Assembly: GCF_000708205.1 (NCBI RefSeq) | Contig: NW_014575553.1 | Location: 65,876-129,875 of the forward strand | Direction: 5' to 3' | Length of the DNA stretch: 64,000 nucleotides | DNA from: Mixia osmundae IAM 14324 | Taxonomy: Eukaryota; Basidiomycota; Mixiomycetes; Mixiales; Mixiaceae | Shown: in pieces, positions 1-10,265 of the stretch | Layout: the number at the start of each line of letters is the position of its first letter | Position numbering within the stretch: the first letter of the stretch is position 1 | Translations under genes and position numbers: made by a program | The notes under the pieces: model-generated | Told to the model about the DNA's origin: nothing | Database searches by the model: none | Seen by the model: the letters and a program-made list of their open reading frames with translations, nothing else

Positions 1-1743
1 TTGCGAGAGCAAGCCCAGCTGCTTGAAATGCTCAGTAATGCCAAGAACTACTATGCCCAGCAAGTCAAGACGGGTCTTGCCGATGCAGAGAGCGATCGTA
101 CCGCATCACGCTGCGATCATGAACGGGACGAGGCTCTCGAACGAAGCGTCTCGGCGCTTTTCGACGGGACGGGCCTCCAGCTCTTCATCGACAAGGACAT
201 ATCCTTTCTGGAGTCCGTCATCGCCATCGGTATGGCTACCTCGGTGACAGAACTCGAGCGTGGTGCTCGTGCCGCAAGCTCCAATGCGGGCTACGAAGTG
301 GTGCATATTGGCGGCATGCCCTTCTTGTTGCAGCTGCCGCCCGATTATAATAATGAGAGGCCGTCTTCACAAGGTCATGCTGCTGCAAGCAGGCTTGCGA
401 GAGATCATGTCTATCGAGGCTACCTTGATCATATGATCGGCATGATCAAGCTGTCGGCAGCCAGCAGGACCGCCACCCCAATAACATACTCAAGAGGACT
501 TCACGCATCTGTTGGTGCAAATGCTCGCTTCAACGGACAAGGCGGGCCTGTCAATATGGCTGATGTAGCTGCAAGACCTCCCATGCCGCCAATGGGACAG
601 CCCCGTCTAGAGCGTCAGAATGCAAGGATCATCAATGTCGACGCGGGCATTGGAAGAGCAGGTCAGAACGGCGCAGGAGTCGCGGTCATCATCAATTTGG
701 ACGAGCTCGGCAGGACGCTCGTCCCGCTATTCTTTTTGACGCTCAAGATCTCCGTCCTGCTCTACATCTTCGGTCGCCATGCTTCGGTGGCGAAGCGTGT
801 AGTCATGGGCTTGCTCGCCGTCGCTTGGATCATCTGGGAGGGTCTATCGATACGCCGCCGCAGACGTACGGAAGAAGCCCGCGCTCGTGCCCGTAGACTC
901 AATAACGCCGTTCGAGATCTGCAAAGAGGTGTAAATGCTCGCGCGGCTCCTGGTGCCGCGCCGAACGGTGCCGCAGTTCCGCAGAATGATGCCAACGATC
1001 AAGGCGCGCCCCCACCCGCTGAGCCTCGAGAGGTACAGGTCAATCCGGCTGCCGGTCGTGCCGCCGACGATGCCCGCGCACTGCGTCGGATCGCGCGAGC
1101 GGCGAACGATCCACATCGCCAGCATCGCTCCCACCGGCGCTCACCATTGCGTCCAAAGTACTGGATCCATTTGGCGGCCTCTGTCGGGCTTGGCCAGGAA
1201 TCGCGCGAGATTGGCATCGTACAAGGCAGTACTTCAATGACCGCTCTGGCGCAGCTTCGGCCTCCTCCGCCACCTGCCAATTCGACCGAAGCCAAGCAGC
1301 GCTCTCTTGCCCGCTTCTTGCTCTCACTCAAGATCTTCTTCGTGCTCTTTGTCTCGACTCTGTCACCAGAAGTCGAAGCGCGTCGCCGTAAGCTCCTCGA
1401 CCGCCGTGACAGGTTAGTGAGCCAGATCAGAGCAGCCGAGGACGCCAGACGGATCGCAGCTGAGATCGCAGCCCGTAACGCTGCCAATCCAACAGAGTCT
1501 TCGAGGAGCGAGCCAGAATCTGCCAACACGCCAGTAAGCACGTCGCAGACGAGCGCGCAGGAGATCGGCACGCGCACGCCAGAGTTGGGTGCGCCCGCAA
1601 GGGACGAGCCCTTGCCCGCTTTAGACAGAGCCGAGCCACTAGCCGAGGACGGCATCGACTCTGCCGACGTTAGCACAGAAGAGGATGAGAATGAGCCCGA
1701 GGAGCCCAATGCTGCCGCTCAAGACGAGATGATGGTCCTTTAA
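1..1743 (+). CDS. Herp-like ER membrane protein (5' partial)
   Basis: Open reading frame running in from the left edge, so the N-terminus (where the ubiquitin-like domain of Herp proteins would sit) is outside the window. What remains has a short segment around residues 98-112 (VVHIGGMPFLLQLP), then a hydrophobic stretch at about 236-275 (VPLFFLTLKISVLLYIFGRH) followed by an arginine-rich cytosolic segment, a second hydrophobic patch near 441-455 (FLLSLKIFFVLFVSTLSP) and a basic then acidic tail. This order resembles fungal Herp/HERPUD-type proteins that link ER-associated degradation to the Hrd1/Der1 machinery. That assignment is from memory of the family, not a search. Unspliced introns could still be hidden in the frame. 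It converges on the NOL8-like gene 64 bases downstream. Confidence 0.55.
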   Translation: MREQAQLLEMLSNAKNYYAQQVKTGLADAESDRTASRCDHERDEALERSVSALFDGTGLQLFIDKDISFLESVIAIGMATSVTELERGARAASSNAGYEVVHIGGMPFLLQLPPDYNNERPSSQGHAAASRLARDHVYRGYLDHMIGMIKLSAASRTATPITYSRGLHASVGANARFNGQGGPVNMADVAARPPMPPMGQPRLERQNARIINVDAGIGRAGQNGAGVAVIINLDELGRTLVPLFFLTLKISVLLYIFGRHASVAKRVVMGLLAVAWIIWEGLSIRRRRRTEEARARARRLNNAVRDLQRGVNARAAPGAAPNGAAVPQNDANDQGAPPPAEPREVQVNPAAGRAADDARALRRIARAANDPHRQHRSHRRSPLRPKYWIHLAASVGLGQESREIGIVQGSTSMTALAQLRPPPPPANSTEAKQRSLARFLLSLKIFFVLFVSTLSPEVEARRRKLLDRRDRLVSQIRAAEDARRIAAEIAARNAANPTESSRSEPESANTPVSTSQTSAQEIGTRTPELGAPARDEPLPALDRAEPLAEDGIDSADVSTEEDENEPEEPNAAAQDEMMVL

Positions 1744-1807
1744 GATGCTCGTTATGACGACAACAGAGGAATGTACATGTTGTAGACTTTGCTGCAGCAG
1801 TCGGTAA

Positions 1808-4030
1808 TCATATCTCCGAGTCCATGTCTCGAACATGCCCATAATTGCGCTTATCCTTGCGGACGCCTTCCTTGTGGCGGCGACGGATCTGCTCGTTCAG
1901 TACCTTGCGCAGAGCAACGTGCCTCTCCGCTATCTCGGCTCTGCAGCACATCGCATCAGTTAGCATAGGCACAAAGCACGGACACGCACGGCGTTCCAAT
2001 CGTCCGGAATCGCTTGAACTCTGGCTCGTTCGAACCAGTATCAAGCCAACTACGGCTGATCAGCTTTTGCTTGTGTTCCTCAGTTATTAACGTTGACCGT
2101 GCGTCTTCGGCGTCGAACGGGTAAGGAAAGAAGAGTGGTCCTTCGGCGTCAAAGACAGCTTTCGCCTGGGCCGTGATTCTTCGCGCAGGAAGAGGCGCAA
2201 GGATACGCTCAGGAGACTGTATTGGCGCAGAAAAGGCAAGGGATTGCTGCTCTGGCAACTCTTCTAGCTCATGATCATCTAACCCGTCGGCCAAGGTGAA
2301 GGTCTCTGCGCGTCGCGAGGCATCAGCTTCCATCGCAAGGATGCGTGATTCTGGCGCACCTTCTGGCAATCTGTCCTTCGCCTTGAAAATGTCTGTCAAG
2401 GTAGACAAGCCAACAGTCGTCTTGGATTTTGCGCCAACCTCGCGTACATTTTTGGCTGCCTCAGACTTGCCACGCTGCTCTGCGCCTTCGTCTTCCTCTT
2501 CCTCTTCCTCTTCCTCTTCCTCTTCCTCTTCCTCTTCTTCTTCCTCTTCCTCTTCCTCTTCCTCTTCCTCGTCGTCGTTGTCCTCGTCCTCTTCGTCGCT
2601 GACATTTTCGTCATTATCATCGTCGTCAGATGGGGAGCTGGCATCCTGGCCTGACCCGTCTGCTTCATCGGCAGATCCATCATCGCTGGCCTCACCGCTA
2701 TCTCGAGTTTCCGTGGCCTGCTCCGTCGATCGTGCCGCCGTGACATCTTCCATGGTCGTGGGCGATGATGCACCGTTATCGGCAGACGTGCTCATAGATG
2801 CGTTTGATTCAGCGGACCTTGCTGAAGAGGCAGAGCTAGCATCTTCAGCTGGCCTTGCAAGGGCTTCCGCAGCTGATGCTGTCGATGAGATCCTCGAAGC
2901 AGTGCTGCCAGGATTGAGGCAGGAGGAGGATTTGCTTGCGATAAACACGTGTGAGTCTGACGGCGTCGATAAGTCAGTCGCGCCGGCATCCGAGTTCGAC
3001 GACGAGTCATCCGACCAGCTTTCGTCTTCGGATATGCGCATGAAGGGTATCCTCGTCCTCTGCGTCAGCTTTACCGTCTCTTCACGCAGGACTGCGCCCG
3101 ATGCATCGCGCCTCACCCATCTGCCCACGTCTTGAGCGCCGTCCGTTTCGAAATGATAGTCCTGTGACGACTCGAGCGCCTTGAGGGATGCAATGTTCGG
3201 AGTCGGGGCTTGGGTGGTCATTGCGCGAGTGCCTCGTAGATGGGCGCGTTGCCATTTGAGAGGATCAATCTTTTGTCTATATGCACGGGTTACAGGCCTC
3301 GGATCTTTGGTGCCTACCGCCTTGCCTCTCGCAGTGGATGGCTTGCTCTTGGACGGCAGGGGCGGCAGTGGACGGTCCGGACGAGCAACGAGAGCAAAGA
3401 TGGGTGTCGGTACGCCGGCAGGCTTGGCGAGCTTGCTTCTCTGTTCGCCCGCGCTCTCAAAATGCGATGGAGGATTCGCGATACGCCAGCCGAGTCTGCC
3501 CGCTGCGTTCCTGATGGTCACGAGCTCGGAGGAGTCGGACTTGACAGCCTCGACCCCGGGAAGGTGACGGTGCCTGCCCTTTTTGCGATTGACACGTTTG
3601 AGCTCGCTCCTCTGAGAGTGTGATTGGCCCGACTGCAGATGCGCCTCCCCTGATCGGTCATGGGACACAGACAGTGTACGCTCCTGCGCCAGTCTGGCTC
3701 GATAGTCTGCGCGAGCAAGAGCGATTCTGAGCTTGCTGCCAGCCCAAGTCGTGCCGGAAAGCGTGTTCATGCATCGAGCGAGCTGAGCGGAAGTGGTCTG
3801 CAAGCTCAGGAAACAGTACTTGCGCTGATTGCCTGCAGTCAGATATCAGGCCCATGCGCCAGCTGTCTTTGCATGGACGGACCGACAGCGTCCAAAGAAG
3901 CATGTCCCTCGAGTGAGATTGGGCTGCCGTAGCCGGAGAACCGTCGGAGGAGATCGTCCGAGCTGATCTCTGAAGGATAGCCCTGGAGATGCAGTCGGTG
4001 TACGGCCACATCCGGGGAGGGAACAGCCAT
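1808..4030 (-). CDS. NOL8-like nucleolar RRM protein
   Basis: Model: complement(join(1808..1940,1990..3832,3883..4030)), 707 aa, two introns of about 50 bases with consistent phase. The N-terminal 90 residues form an RRM starting right after the ATG (VHRLHLQGYPSEISSDDLL) and ending in CMNTLSGTTWAGSKLRIALA then RARLAQER, which closely follows the signature of human NOL8 (CM.VLNKTKWKGG..LQIQLAKE...RLAQER). The middle is serine-rich with a long glutamate run, the C-terminal exon is basic (EQIRRRHKEGVRKDKRN). NOL8 proteins bind RNA in the nucleolus and act with the Rag/Rrs1 side of 60S maturation. It is transcribed away from the GPATCH4-like gene across 143 bases. The family call is good; exact C-terminus rests on one splice with branch sequence CTAAC. 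Confidence 0.75.
2491..2570. repeat. (TCTTCC)n hexamer coding an acidic tract
   Basis: A nearly perfect TCTTCC hexanucleotide array inside the NOL8-like second exon. On the coding strand it reads GAG/GAA and produces an uninterrupted run of more than 30 glutamates, extended on both sides by Asp/Glu codons (to about 2638). Alternating GAA and GAG codons keep it from being a pure triplet repeat, but length variation by slippage is likely. Confidence 0.9.
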
Positions 4031-4173
4031 CGTCTTGCCGCCAGAGACTCTGCTGGCGTGCATCCACCACCAGCAGCCGCGCAAAATGTGGCGAATCTCT
4101 CCTTCCTGCAAGCTGCGAGTCGGCCAGAGATCGATCCCTTCGTTCGCAGCTACTGTTACGGGCAGGCGCATGC
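4031..4173. promoter_or_regulatory. Divergent promoter between NOL8-like and GPATCH4-like genes
   Basis: 143 bases separate the two start codons, so both genes must be driven from this segment. Both products are predicted nucleolar proteins, which suggests shared control. I see no obvious TATA box or PAC/RRPE-type motif. Confidence 0.45.
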
Positions 4174-5016
4174 ATGTCCTTCAGTCCGGCAGGCTATCTG
4201 CAAGCCCAGGGGTGGCAGGGTGCCGGGCAAGGCTTGCAAGCGGGATCACGAGCCAAGCCGATCACGCTCATCAAGAAGAAGGATCAGTCTGGCTTAGGCA
4301 AGGACAGAGACGAGGCCTATCCCTGGTGGGACGATGTCTTTGCGAACGTGGCCAAGAAGATTCCTAGCAAGCCAGCCGTCTCAGCAGGGGCAGTGTCGCC
4401 TCAGTCTGTGCGTGGCCGCCGACATTGACCTGCTGCAGAGCTTACCAAACGGCGTACGCAGAATGCACGACGGCATACCACCGTCACTGGCCTCATATCA
4501 CCCTTGCCAGCGCCAGCGACTTCGCACAGCGGACTCAGCACTGCTGGGACTTCGATCCCCTCTGCCTCTGTCCAGCTAGACGTCATCGCCCAAGCCAAAC
4601 GCGCAGGCGCCAAAGCCCATCTCTATTCGCGCTTCTCTCGCGGCGCAACTCTGACGGGCAGCCACGAGGCTAGCGACAACTCTGCCTCTCCTTCCACCGC
4701 TCCTTCACCTTCAGCCGCGCCGCAAGGGGCACTGTCACCTGTCCCCATCGCGGCAGAGACAGCAGACGAGCGCCGAGCCCGTCGCAAGGCTCGCAAAGCC
4801 CGCAGACTAGCTCGAGCACAACGTCGTGCAGCTCGGCATGGCGGTCCAGTAGCAGTGTCTGCTCAGCTCGACACAACCAAGCCGGTCAAACGGGCAGAGC
4901 AGACAGAACCGAGCCAAACGTCAGACTCTCAAGAGGAGCACGCCTCGACGCCACATACGACCGACAAGCGTTCAGCTAAGCGAAAACGCAAGAAGTGCAA
5001 GCCTGTTCAGCTCTGA
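4174..5016 (+). CDS. GPATCH4-like G-patch protein
   Basis: The first exon encodes MSFSPAGYLQAQGWQGAGQG followed by KKKDQSGLGKDRDEAYPWW, the G-patch arrangement with a downstream WW-FxxVF segment typical of GPATCH4. The second exon (from about 4441) carries LYSRFSRGATLTGS, matching the F..SATL motif of the same family, then low-complexity Ser/Ala and a strongly basic tail (KRSAKRKRKKCK) that looks like a nucleolar localisation signal. A small intron lies between; the best fit is 4393..4440 (48 bases, phase 0), but donors at 4408 or 4411 are also possible. G-patch proteins activate DEAH helicases (Dhx15/Prp43), here probably in ribosome biogenesis or box C/D snoRNP work. About 264 aa in the preferred model. 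Confidence 0.7.
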
Positions 5017-6440
5017 TGGGAGCTTCTCTGCGCCATTTGAATACAGTCGCGAGCTGGGCAGTACAGGGGATGCAAAATCAGGAAACAGGAATTGCCACGT
5101 CATTTGCTCAGAAGCTCTTCCGTGTCGCTTGTCATCTTCGTCGTAGACCCGCAATCGGACGAAGCGATCTCACTTGTTGTTGTTGTCGGTAATGGGAATG
5201 AGCATTTGCGCAGAAGGTGCCACACGGATACACAGGATGCACGCTGGGTCGCTGATCACTCCGTGCCTTTGGTGCGCTTGCCGAGCTGATGGATTCGAGC
5301 CGTCACATAACTGAGAACAGGCATTACAGCTGCATCGACAGCAGAATGAAGCTGGCCAGACAGCGTCGACGAGCCGATGGGCGGACCGAATCGTTTCCTG
5401 GCCGCGATGGCACCGTCAGTGATGACTGCATCGATGCTAAAGTGCTTGAGTTACGCGACTGACGACACTCGCTACGGCAGACTTGGCTGAGGCTTGTCCC
5501 ACGTGAAATGCAATGTATTCTGACAGATGCGATTGAAGCACAGACTTGCGCTTTCAGGTGACCGACATCGATGGCGCCGGGAACAAAACTATAGCAGCGG
5601 TTACCACTGGTAGCAACGGGAACCACGGGCTGAGGTTTCGCATGATTCTGACAGATGTCGTTTCGGGTGAACTCTCTTGCTACGTTCAACGGCGTTTCAT
5701 GGGTGGGCGTGGATCGTTGCCATACTGCAGGGAGTCACAATACGTCCGCGTGACGTCGAGTCGATATTTCTTCTCGATTGTGATATGATGGGGTCGAGCT
5801 CCGTGCGATTAGTTGTGGTAGAGTTCTGACTGTTGTGGGGAACATCGAGAGGCGAAGCTGTTCATGCTTCTGCCTTGACGGATGAAATTACGTGGTCGAC
5901 TTGGCGGCGGGGGAAGGGAAAGGCTGACGCATGATGTTGATCAGGTCTTGCCGATCGTTCGTAGCGAGCAAATATGGGTTGGAATGATTCGCATCTCTAT
6001 GTAACTTCAACCCTGGCCAGATCACGTCACTTTGTACCTACCCTCTTTGACGTTGGCCACCTTTTGAGGCAAGCGAGTTCTGATGCGTACGGGCCTCGTA
6101 TTGTGACAGCAGAAGGCAATACTCAACGACTGATGACGAACGATTACGAAAGACTTTAAATACATATGAGCATAAGAGACATACACATCTGTATATCGTG
6201 GAAGCCTCGTGTGCTATGTACATTTTTGCGTCCTACGTACAGCTGACAGAGCTGCCAGCAGGCTTTGTGCAATTCGAGGCTTCCGAGGAGAGATCTACAG
6301 CTATGATCATGATGCAACATGTTACGCGCATCGATATCGATCACCGCGTCATCAGATTACGATGCTGCGCGCTGCGCAATCGCCCGGAGTCAGCAATAGC
6401 TGCGTGACTCTTGCTTTGACGTTGTCGACGACTGGGCAAG
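5017..6440. other. Intergenic, no supported gene
   Basis: About 1.4 kb without a frame that looks coding: the open frames are short, lack family resemblance, and cannot be joined by plausible splice sites. The last 200 bases should contain the promoter of the fasciclin gene. A T-loop-like string at 5292 has no cloverleaf around it. Confidence 0.5.
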
Positions 6441-8315
6441 ATGTTGACTAAGACAGTGCTGCTATTCACGGTGGCAGCTTGCGCACTGGCTGCACCTTCC
6501 TACACACTTAACGAAGGCACGGCTGAGACTCATCAATTCAGCTTTGATCTGTCGAATAAGCTCAGCGGTATCCGCGAGAAGTTGAGCGACATCATCCGTG
6601 TCGATGACGCTAGACACACTGGCTTCAACCGCGGACCACCGCCAGTAGTCGATCTGACAAAATACACCATCGCCGAGATCCTGAACTACTCCCTTTCGCA
6701 CGAGGGACATGGTAGGTCCTTGTCTCCGCAGCAGATGATCTCGGGGACTGAGCAGTACATCATGCTCAGGACACCTCAAGAAGCTCGCCTATGTCATCAA
6801 TAAGATTCCTGCCATACAGGACGCACTCAATGATACATCGGCCACCTTGACGCTCTTTGCCCCGGATGATCGTGCGCTCACGCCTCCGCATCGCCGCGGG
6901 GACCATGGCCCGCCTCATCGGCGTCATGGCCACCATGGCAAGCATGGTAGAGGCGAAGATGAGATCGCAATGACCGTCGATCGCGATCATCCGTTCTTTG
7001 CATTCGACGACCTCTTGTCACAGGCCGCAAGCGAACAGACCGGTTTATCGGCAGACGATGACGAAGACAAGGAGAAGCGCAAGGAGAAGCTGCGCAAGAT
7101 CGCTACTTACATCCTGAAGTATCACGTCGCACCCAAGACATACTCTACCTCTGAGCTAGCAGATTCTGCAACGATTGAGACCATTCTCGAGCCGCCTCGT
7201 TTTGGCAAGGACGAAGAGAATCCACACTTTCGTCTCAGGACGGAGCCAACTCTCAAATTCCTCAAGCCGACTGTGCGCGTGAACTTCTACGCTGCGATTG
7301 TCGGACCCCAGCTGAACGCAAAGAATGGCGTCATACATATCATCGATGAGCCGCTCCTGCCTCCTCTTGGCGCCCTCAGTGTAGCCTTGGCGTTCCCAGA
7401 CGCATTCTCTGCCTTTTCCTCTGCTCAGCTCTACACTGGCATCGATGAGCTTCTCGCTCCCTGGCTGCGCGATCTTGGCCCTACGCCGTCGCCGTCTGAT
7501 GACGAAGTGAACAAAGATGCTGAATCGATCCTTCGCGAGATTGTGCACGAGCAGAAGGACAAGTATGCCAATGCGATAAGCAGCTACACGCTTTTTGCAC
7601 CTACTAATGGCGCCTTCAAACGGCTGCCAACGCCTCTCAAGATCTTCCTGTTCTCGCCGTTTGGTCGGGGTCTACTCAAGCGGGCTCTGTATTACCATGG
7701 TATATCTGAGTCGGCCTACGAGCGTTGTCATGCTCATGCAGAAACGCAGTCGTGCCGCACATCATCTTTCATTCGGATCACATCAGCAATCTGACAGATG
7801 TAAAGACATCTGCTGTCATGCCCACTCGCTTGCCTGTCGAAGGTTCTCGTGAGGTCTTTGAGCAGCTGCGAGTCGAAGCTGCGACACTGTTCGGCCAGTC
7901 ATCCGATTGCCTGACCGTTCACGGCAAAGATGACCGACCATCGCTCGAGGCAGAGGCCGACAAGGTCGAGAAGACAACTTTTACTCTGCCTACGCTGTTC
8001 AAGCCCAATTTTAACAATACCGGAGAAACGAGCATGCTCGAGGTCGATCTCTACAAATACCGGCTCCTTTACAACAAAGGCCCGATCGCTCGTCGACTCT
8101 ATGTTGGCGGCGCTGGCGAAGAGGAACACGACGAGGCAGAGCCTGCGAAGACGTACGTCATTGCCGCCGACGTGCCTGCCTGGACATCGGCCATTCATGT
8201 CATTCCGACACTGCTCAAGCCACCCTTCAACATCTCGCACGAACACGAGCACGCATCTGGCCGCCATCCCGAGGAGGCTCGTTTCGAGCGGATGCTGATC
8301 GATGCGCTTATGTAG
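6441..8315 (+). CDS. Secreted fasciclin (FAS1) domain protein
   Basis: Model: join(6441..6711,6770..7699,7750..8315), 588 aa. It starts with a clear signal peptide (MLTKTVLLFTVAACALAAPS). The first FAS1 repeat spans roughly residues 75-300: LKKLAYVINKIPAIQDAL, TLTLFAPDD, then YILKYHVAP and the C-terminal NGVIHIIDEPLLPP box. A second repeat begins near residue 345 (YTLFAPTNGAFKRLP) and, after splicing at 7699/7750, reads LYYHVVPHIIF, restoring the YH box, which supports the intron. A histidine-rich insertion (HRRGDHGPPHRRHGHHGKHG) interrupts repeat 1. FAS1 proteins mediate adhesion at the cell surface in fungi. No GPI signal is obvious at the C-terminus (ERMLIDALM). It precedes a GH17 wall protein on the same strand. 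Confidence 0.85.
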
Positions 8316-8643
8316 TGCACCCGTCGCTCGCCGGCTTTCGACTTTCTTTTAGCATACTATCCGAATACTGCGCCTCCTGACGTGTGCAGACCTATGTGCA
8401 CATCTATGAAAACCGTAAACATGCAATCCGATCATCCAATGCGTGGATATGGGGACAAGTCGCGTTGATTGATTTCTCTACACGATCAATATCACTGACC
8501 CGACACGTCGCGGACCGGCTCCCTCGAGCTTTCGTCCTTGAAGACGACGACAAGTGAGCGGCTTGTGCTGCAGGTGAAGCATCTTCGGTGCGCTTTGTTG
8601 CGTTACTCGGAGGGACAGTCCACTTTGCTGCTGGTACTGAACG
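8316..8643. other. Intergenic between FAS1 and GH17 genes
   Basis: 328 bases with the 3' end of the fasciclin gene and the promoter of the GH17 gene. No frame or RNA structure here is convincing. Confidence 0.4.
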
Positions 8644-9939
8644 ATGAAGATCTTCACTTTGCTAGCATTCTCGACTTGCGTCGCCCGGTCTCACGCAGGC
8701 CGGCTGCAGGCGGTATTCGCAGTCACTGGCAATGCTTCGGCTTCAGCGCCAGAAGTGCATGCCGTCACTTCCACAGCGTCCACGGACGTGATCAGCAATG
8801 TCACTCGGACCGTGACCGACGTCCAGAACGGCGTCAACACGACGTCTGTCATCACGAGCACGACGTCATCCAACAACATCACGACGGTACACAATGTGAC
8901 GACGATCACGCCCGAGACAGGATCCACGGTCTCCAATGCTACCTCGCCTGGCGTCTTCAACAACAGCACAGGATCGGGCGGCAAATGGATCGGCCACAAG
9001 TGCTTTCCTCATCGTCTGCAGTCGCACACCTTGCCCGTCCCCAAGAATGCCACCGCGACGGCGAGCTATCTGTCAGCGTGGTGGTGCCCCCAAGTGAGCG
9101 AGCATGCCTTCATGGGCTTCTCGTACGACATCACTGCCTGTCCGTCCCAGTCCCAGCTGCTTGCCGACTTTACGCGGATGCGCAACTCGTTCGGCAGTCG
9201 ATACGTGCGTATCTACAGCACATGCGACACGACGCGCTACTATGACAAGATCGTCGATGCTGCCGCTACTGCTGGCATAGGCGTGTACGCCCTCGTCTGG
9301 TTCGGGTTCGACGGCGGGGATCAGTGGAAGGCCCGCATGGCCGAGCTTATCGATGTCGTCAAGACTAATCCACGCGCTCCCTTTGTGATCCGCTCGATTG
9401 CTGTCGGCTCAGAACCTCTGTTCGACTGGGTTCTGACACCGGATCAGTTGGCGGCACAGATCGTGCATGTCCGAAACTCGCTCAAGCGGTACAAGATGCA
9501 AGTCACCTTGAGCGACATGGCGTACGGCTACCAGATCCACGACAACGCGCCACAAGTATTTGCAGCCATGGACACAATCTCTGTCAACGCGCTGCCGTTC
9601 TTTGACGCAACGGCCACAACGGGCGGTCAGGCCTGGCCTTCGCTCTCCTGGACGATCTCGTATTTCCAGCAGCGAGGGCTGGGCAAGATCATCCGTCTCA
9701 CACAGACCGGCTGGCCGTCGGACACCTCGATCTGGAAAGCCAACAACGACTACGCCGAAGCTTCGGTGTCATCCGAGGCTGCCTACGCTGCACTCCTCGA
9801 TTCCAAGTGTGCCTTCTTCCGTGCAAACTCGATCGGCTACTTTTGGCAAATCTGGAGCGATGCAGATCTGAGTGGCTGGGGCTTCATCGGCTACGACAAC
9901 GAGCCAAAGTGGACATGGAAGCCCGTAACGGCATGTTGA
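8644..9939 (+). CDS. Secreted GH17-type glucanase-like wall protein
   Basis: Single exon, 431 aa. Signal peptide (MKIFTLLAFSTCVARSHAG), then about 90 residues rich in Ser/Thr/Asn, then a GH17 (beta/alpha)8 region from about residue 120: MGFSYDITACPSQSQLLADF, YVRIYSTCDT, VYALVWFGFD, IAVGSEPLFDW (the VGxE acid/base glutamate) and LTQTGWPSD near residue 355. Related yeast proteins (Bgl2, Scw4, Scw10, Scw11) have ETGWPS at the last site, where Glu is the nucleophile; here that residue is Gln (codon CAG). The domain is otherwise complete and ends with GFIGYDNEPKWTWKPVTAC. It may therefore be a non-hydrolytic glucan-binding or transferase-like protein. Not linked to any operon. Confidence 0.8.
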   Translation: MKIFTLLAFSTCVARSHAGRLQAVFAVTGNASASAPEVHAVTSTASTDVISNVTRTVTDVQNGVNTTSVITSTTSSNNITTVHNVTTITPETGSTVSNATSPGVFNNSTGSGGKWIGHKCFPHRLQSHTLPVPKNATATASYLSAWWCPQVSEHAFMGFSYDITACPSQSQLLADFTRMRNSFGSRYVRIYSTCDTTRYYDKIVDAAATAGIGVYALVWFGFDGGDQWKARMAELIDVVKTNPRAPFVIRSIAVGSEPLFDWVLTPDQLAAQIVHVRNSLKRYKMQVTLSDMAYGYQIHDNAPQVFAAMDTISVNALPFFDATATTGGQAWPSLSWTISYFQQRGLGKIIRLTQTGWPSDTSIWKANNDYAEASVSSEAAYAALLDSKCAFFRANSIGYFWQIWSDADLSGWGFIGYDNEPKWTWKPVTAC

Positions 9940-10265
9940 CCCCGCGTGATTGCATCGTGATGAGGTTCCTCTTGGCCAGTGGCCGTTATGATCGCAGCGT
10001 GTCAGCACGCGCGAAAAGTGTGTCGAGCCATCGGAGAATTCCTTCCGGTTGGCTTGTTGACGGTCACCCTCGCGGCACCCGGCACTCGATCCACGAACCG
10101 GACGTCTGGCCTGCGTCGGAACTCACTCAGCGTAGCGCGTCGTTGTACGGCAAGCAGAGGAAGCCAAAGTGGCAGATTGCAAATCAAGAGATCGTGCTCG
10201 ACTTCAAATCATTGGCAAAACAAGGATCAGCGACAATTTCAGAGCGCCGGCCTGACTCGAGAGCA
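9940..10265. other. Intergenic between GH17 and bZIP genes
   Basis: 326 bases; the reading frame of the bZIP first exon stays open upstream of its ATG but contains no convincing extra domain. I see nothing else here. Confidence 0.4.

Noticed and set aside
999-1709. Minus-strand frame of 236 codons opposite the Herp-like gene
   Set aside because: Serine/alanine-rich shadow with no domain; the plus frame has membrane segments and family resemblance.
1990-2045. GGTTCGAAC-like string on the minus strand suggesting a tRNA
   Set aside because: It lies inside the NOL8-like coding exon and no cloverleaf folds.
2296-3135. Plus-strand frame of 279 codons with a long polyserine run
   Set aside because: It is the antisense of the acidic NOL8-like exon; the polyserine arises from the TCTTCC array. 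NOL8 homology supports the minus strand.
5280-5310. ATTCGAGCC string resembling a tRNA T-loop/B-box
   Set aside because: No acceptor stem, D-arm or anticodon arm can be formed around it.
8538-9245. Plus-strand frame of 235 codons overlapping the GH17 gene
   Set aside because: Off-frame shadow rich in His/Arg; the GH17 frame carries signal peptide and catalytic motifs.
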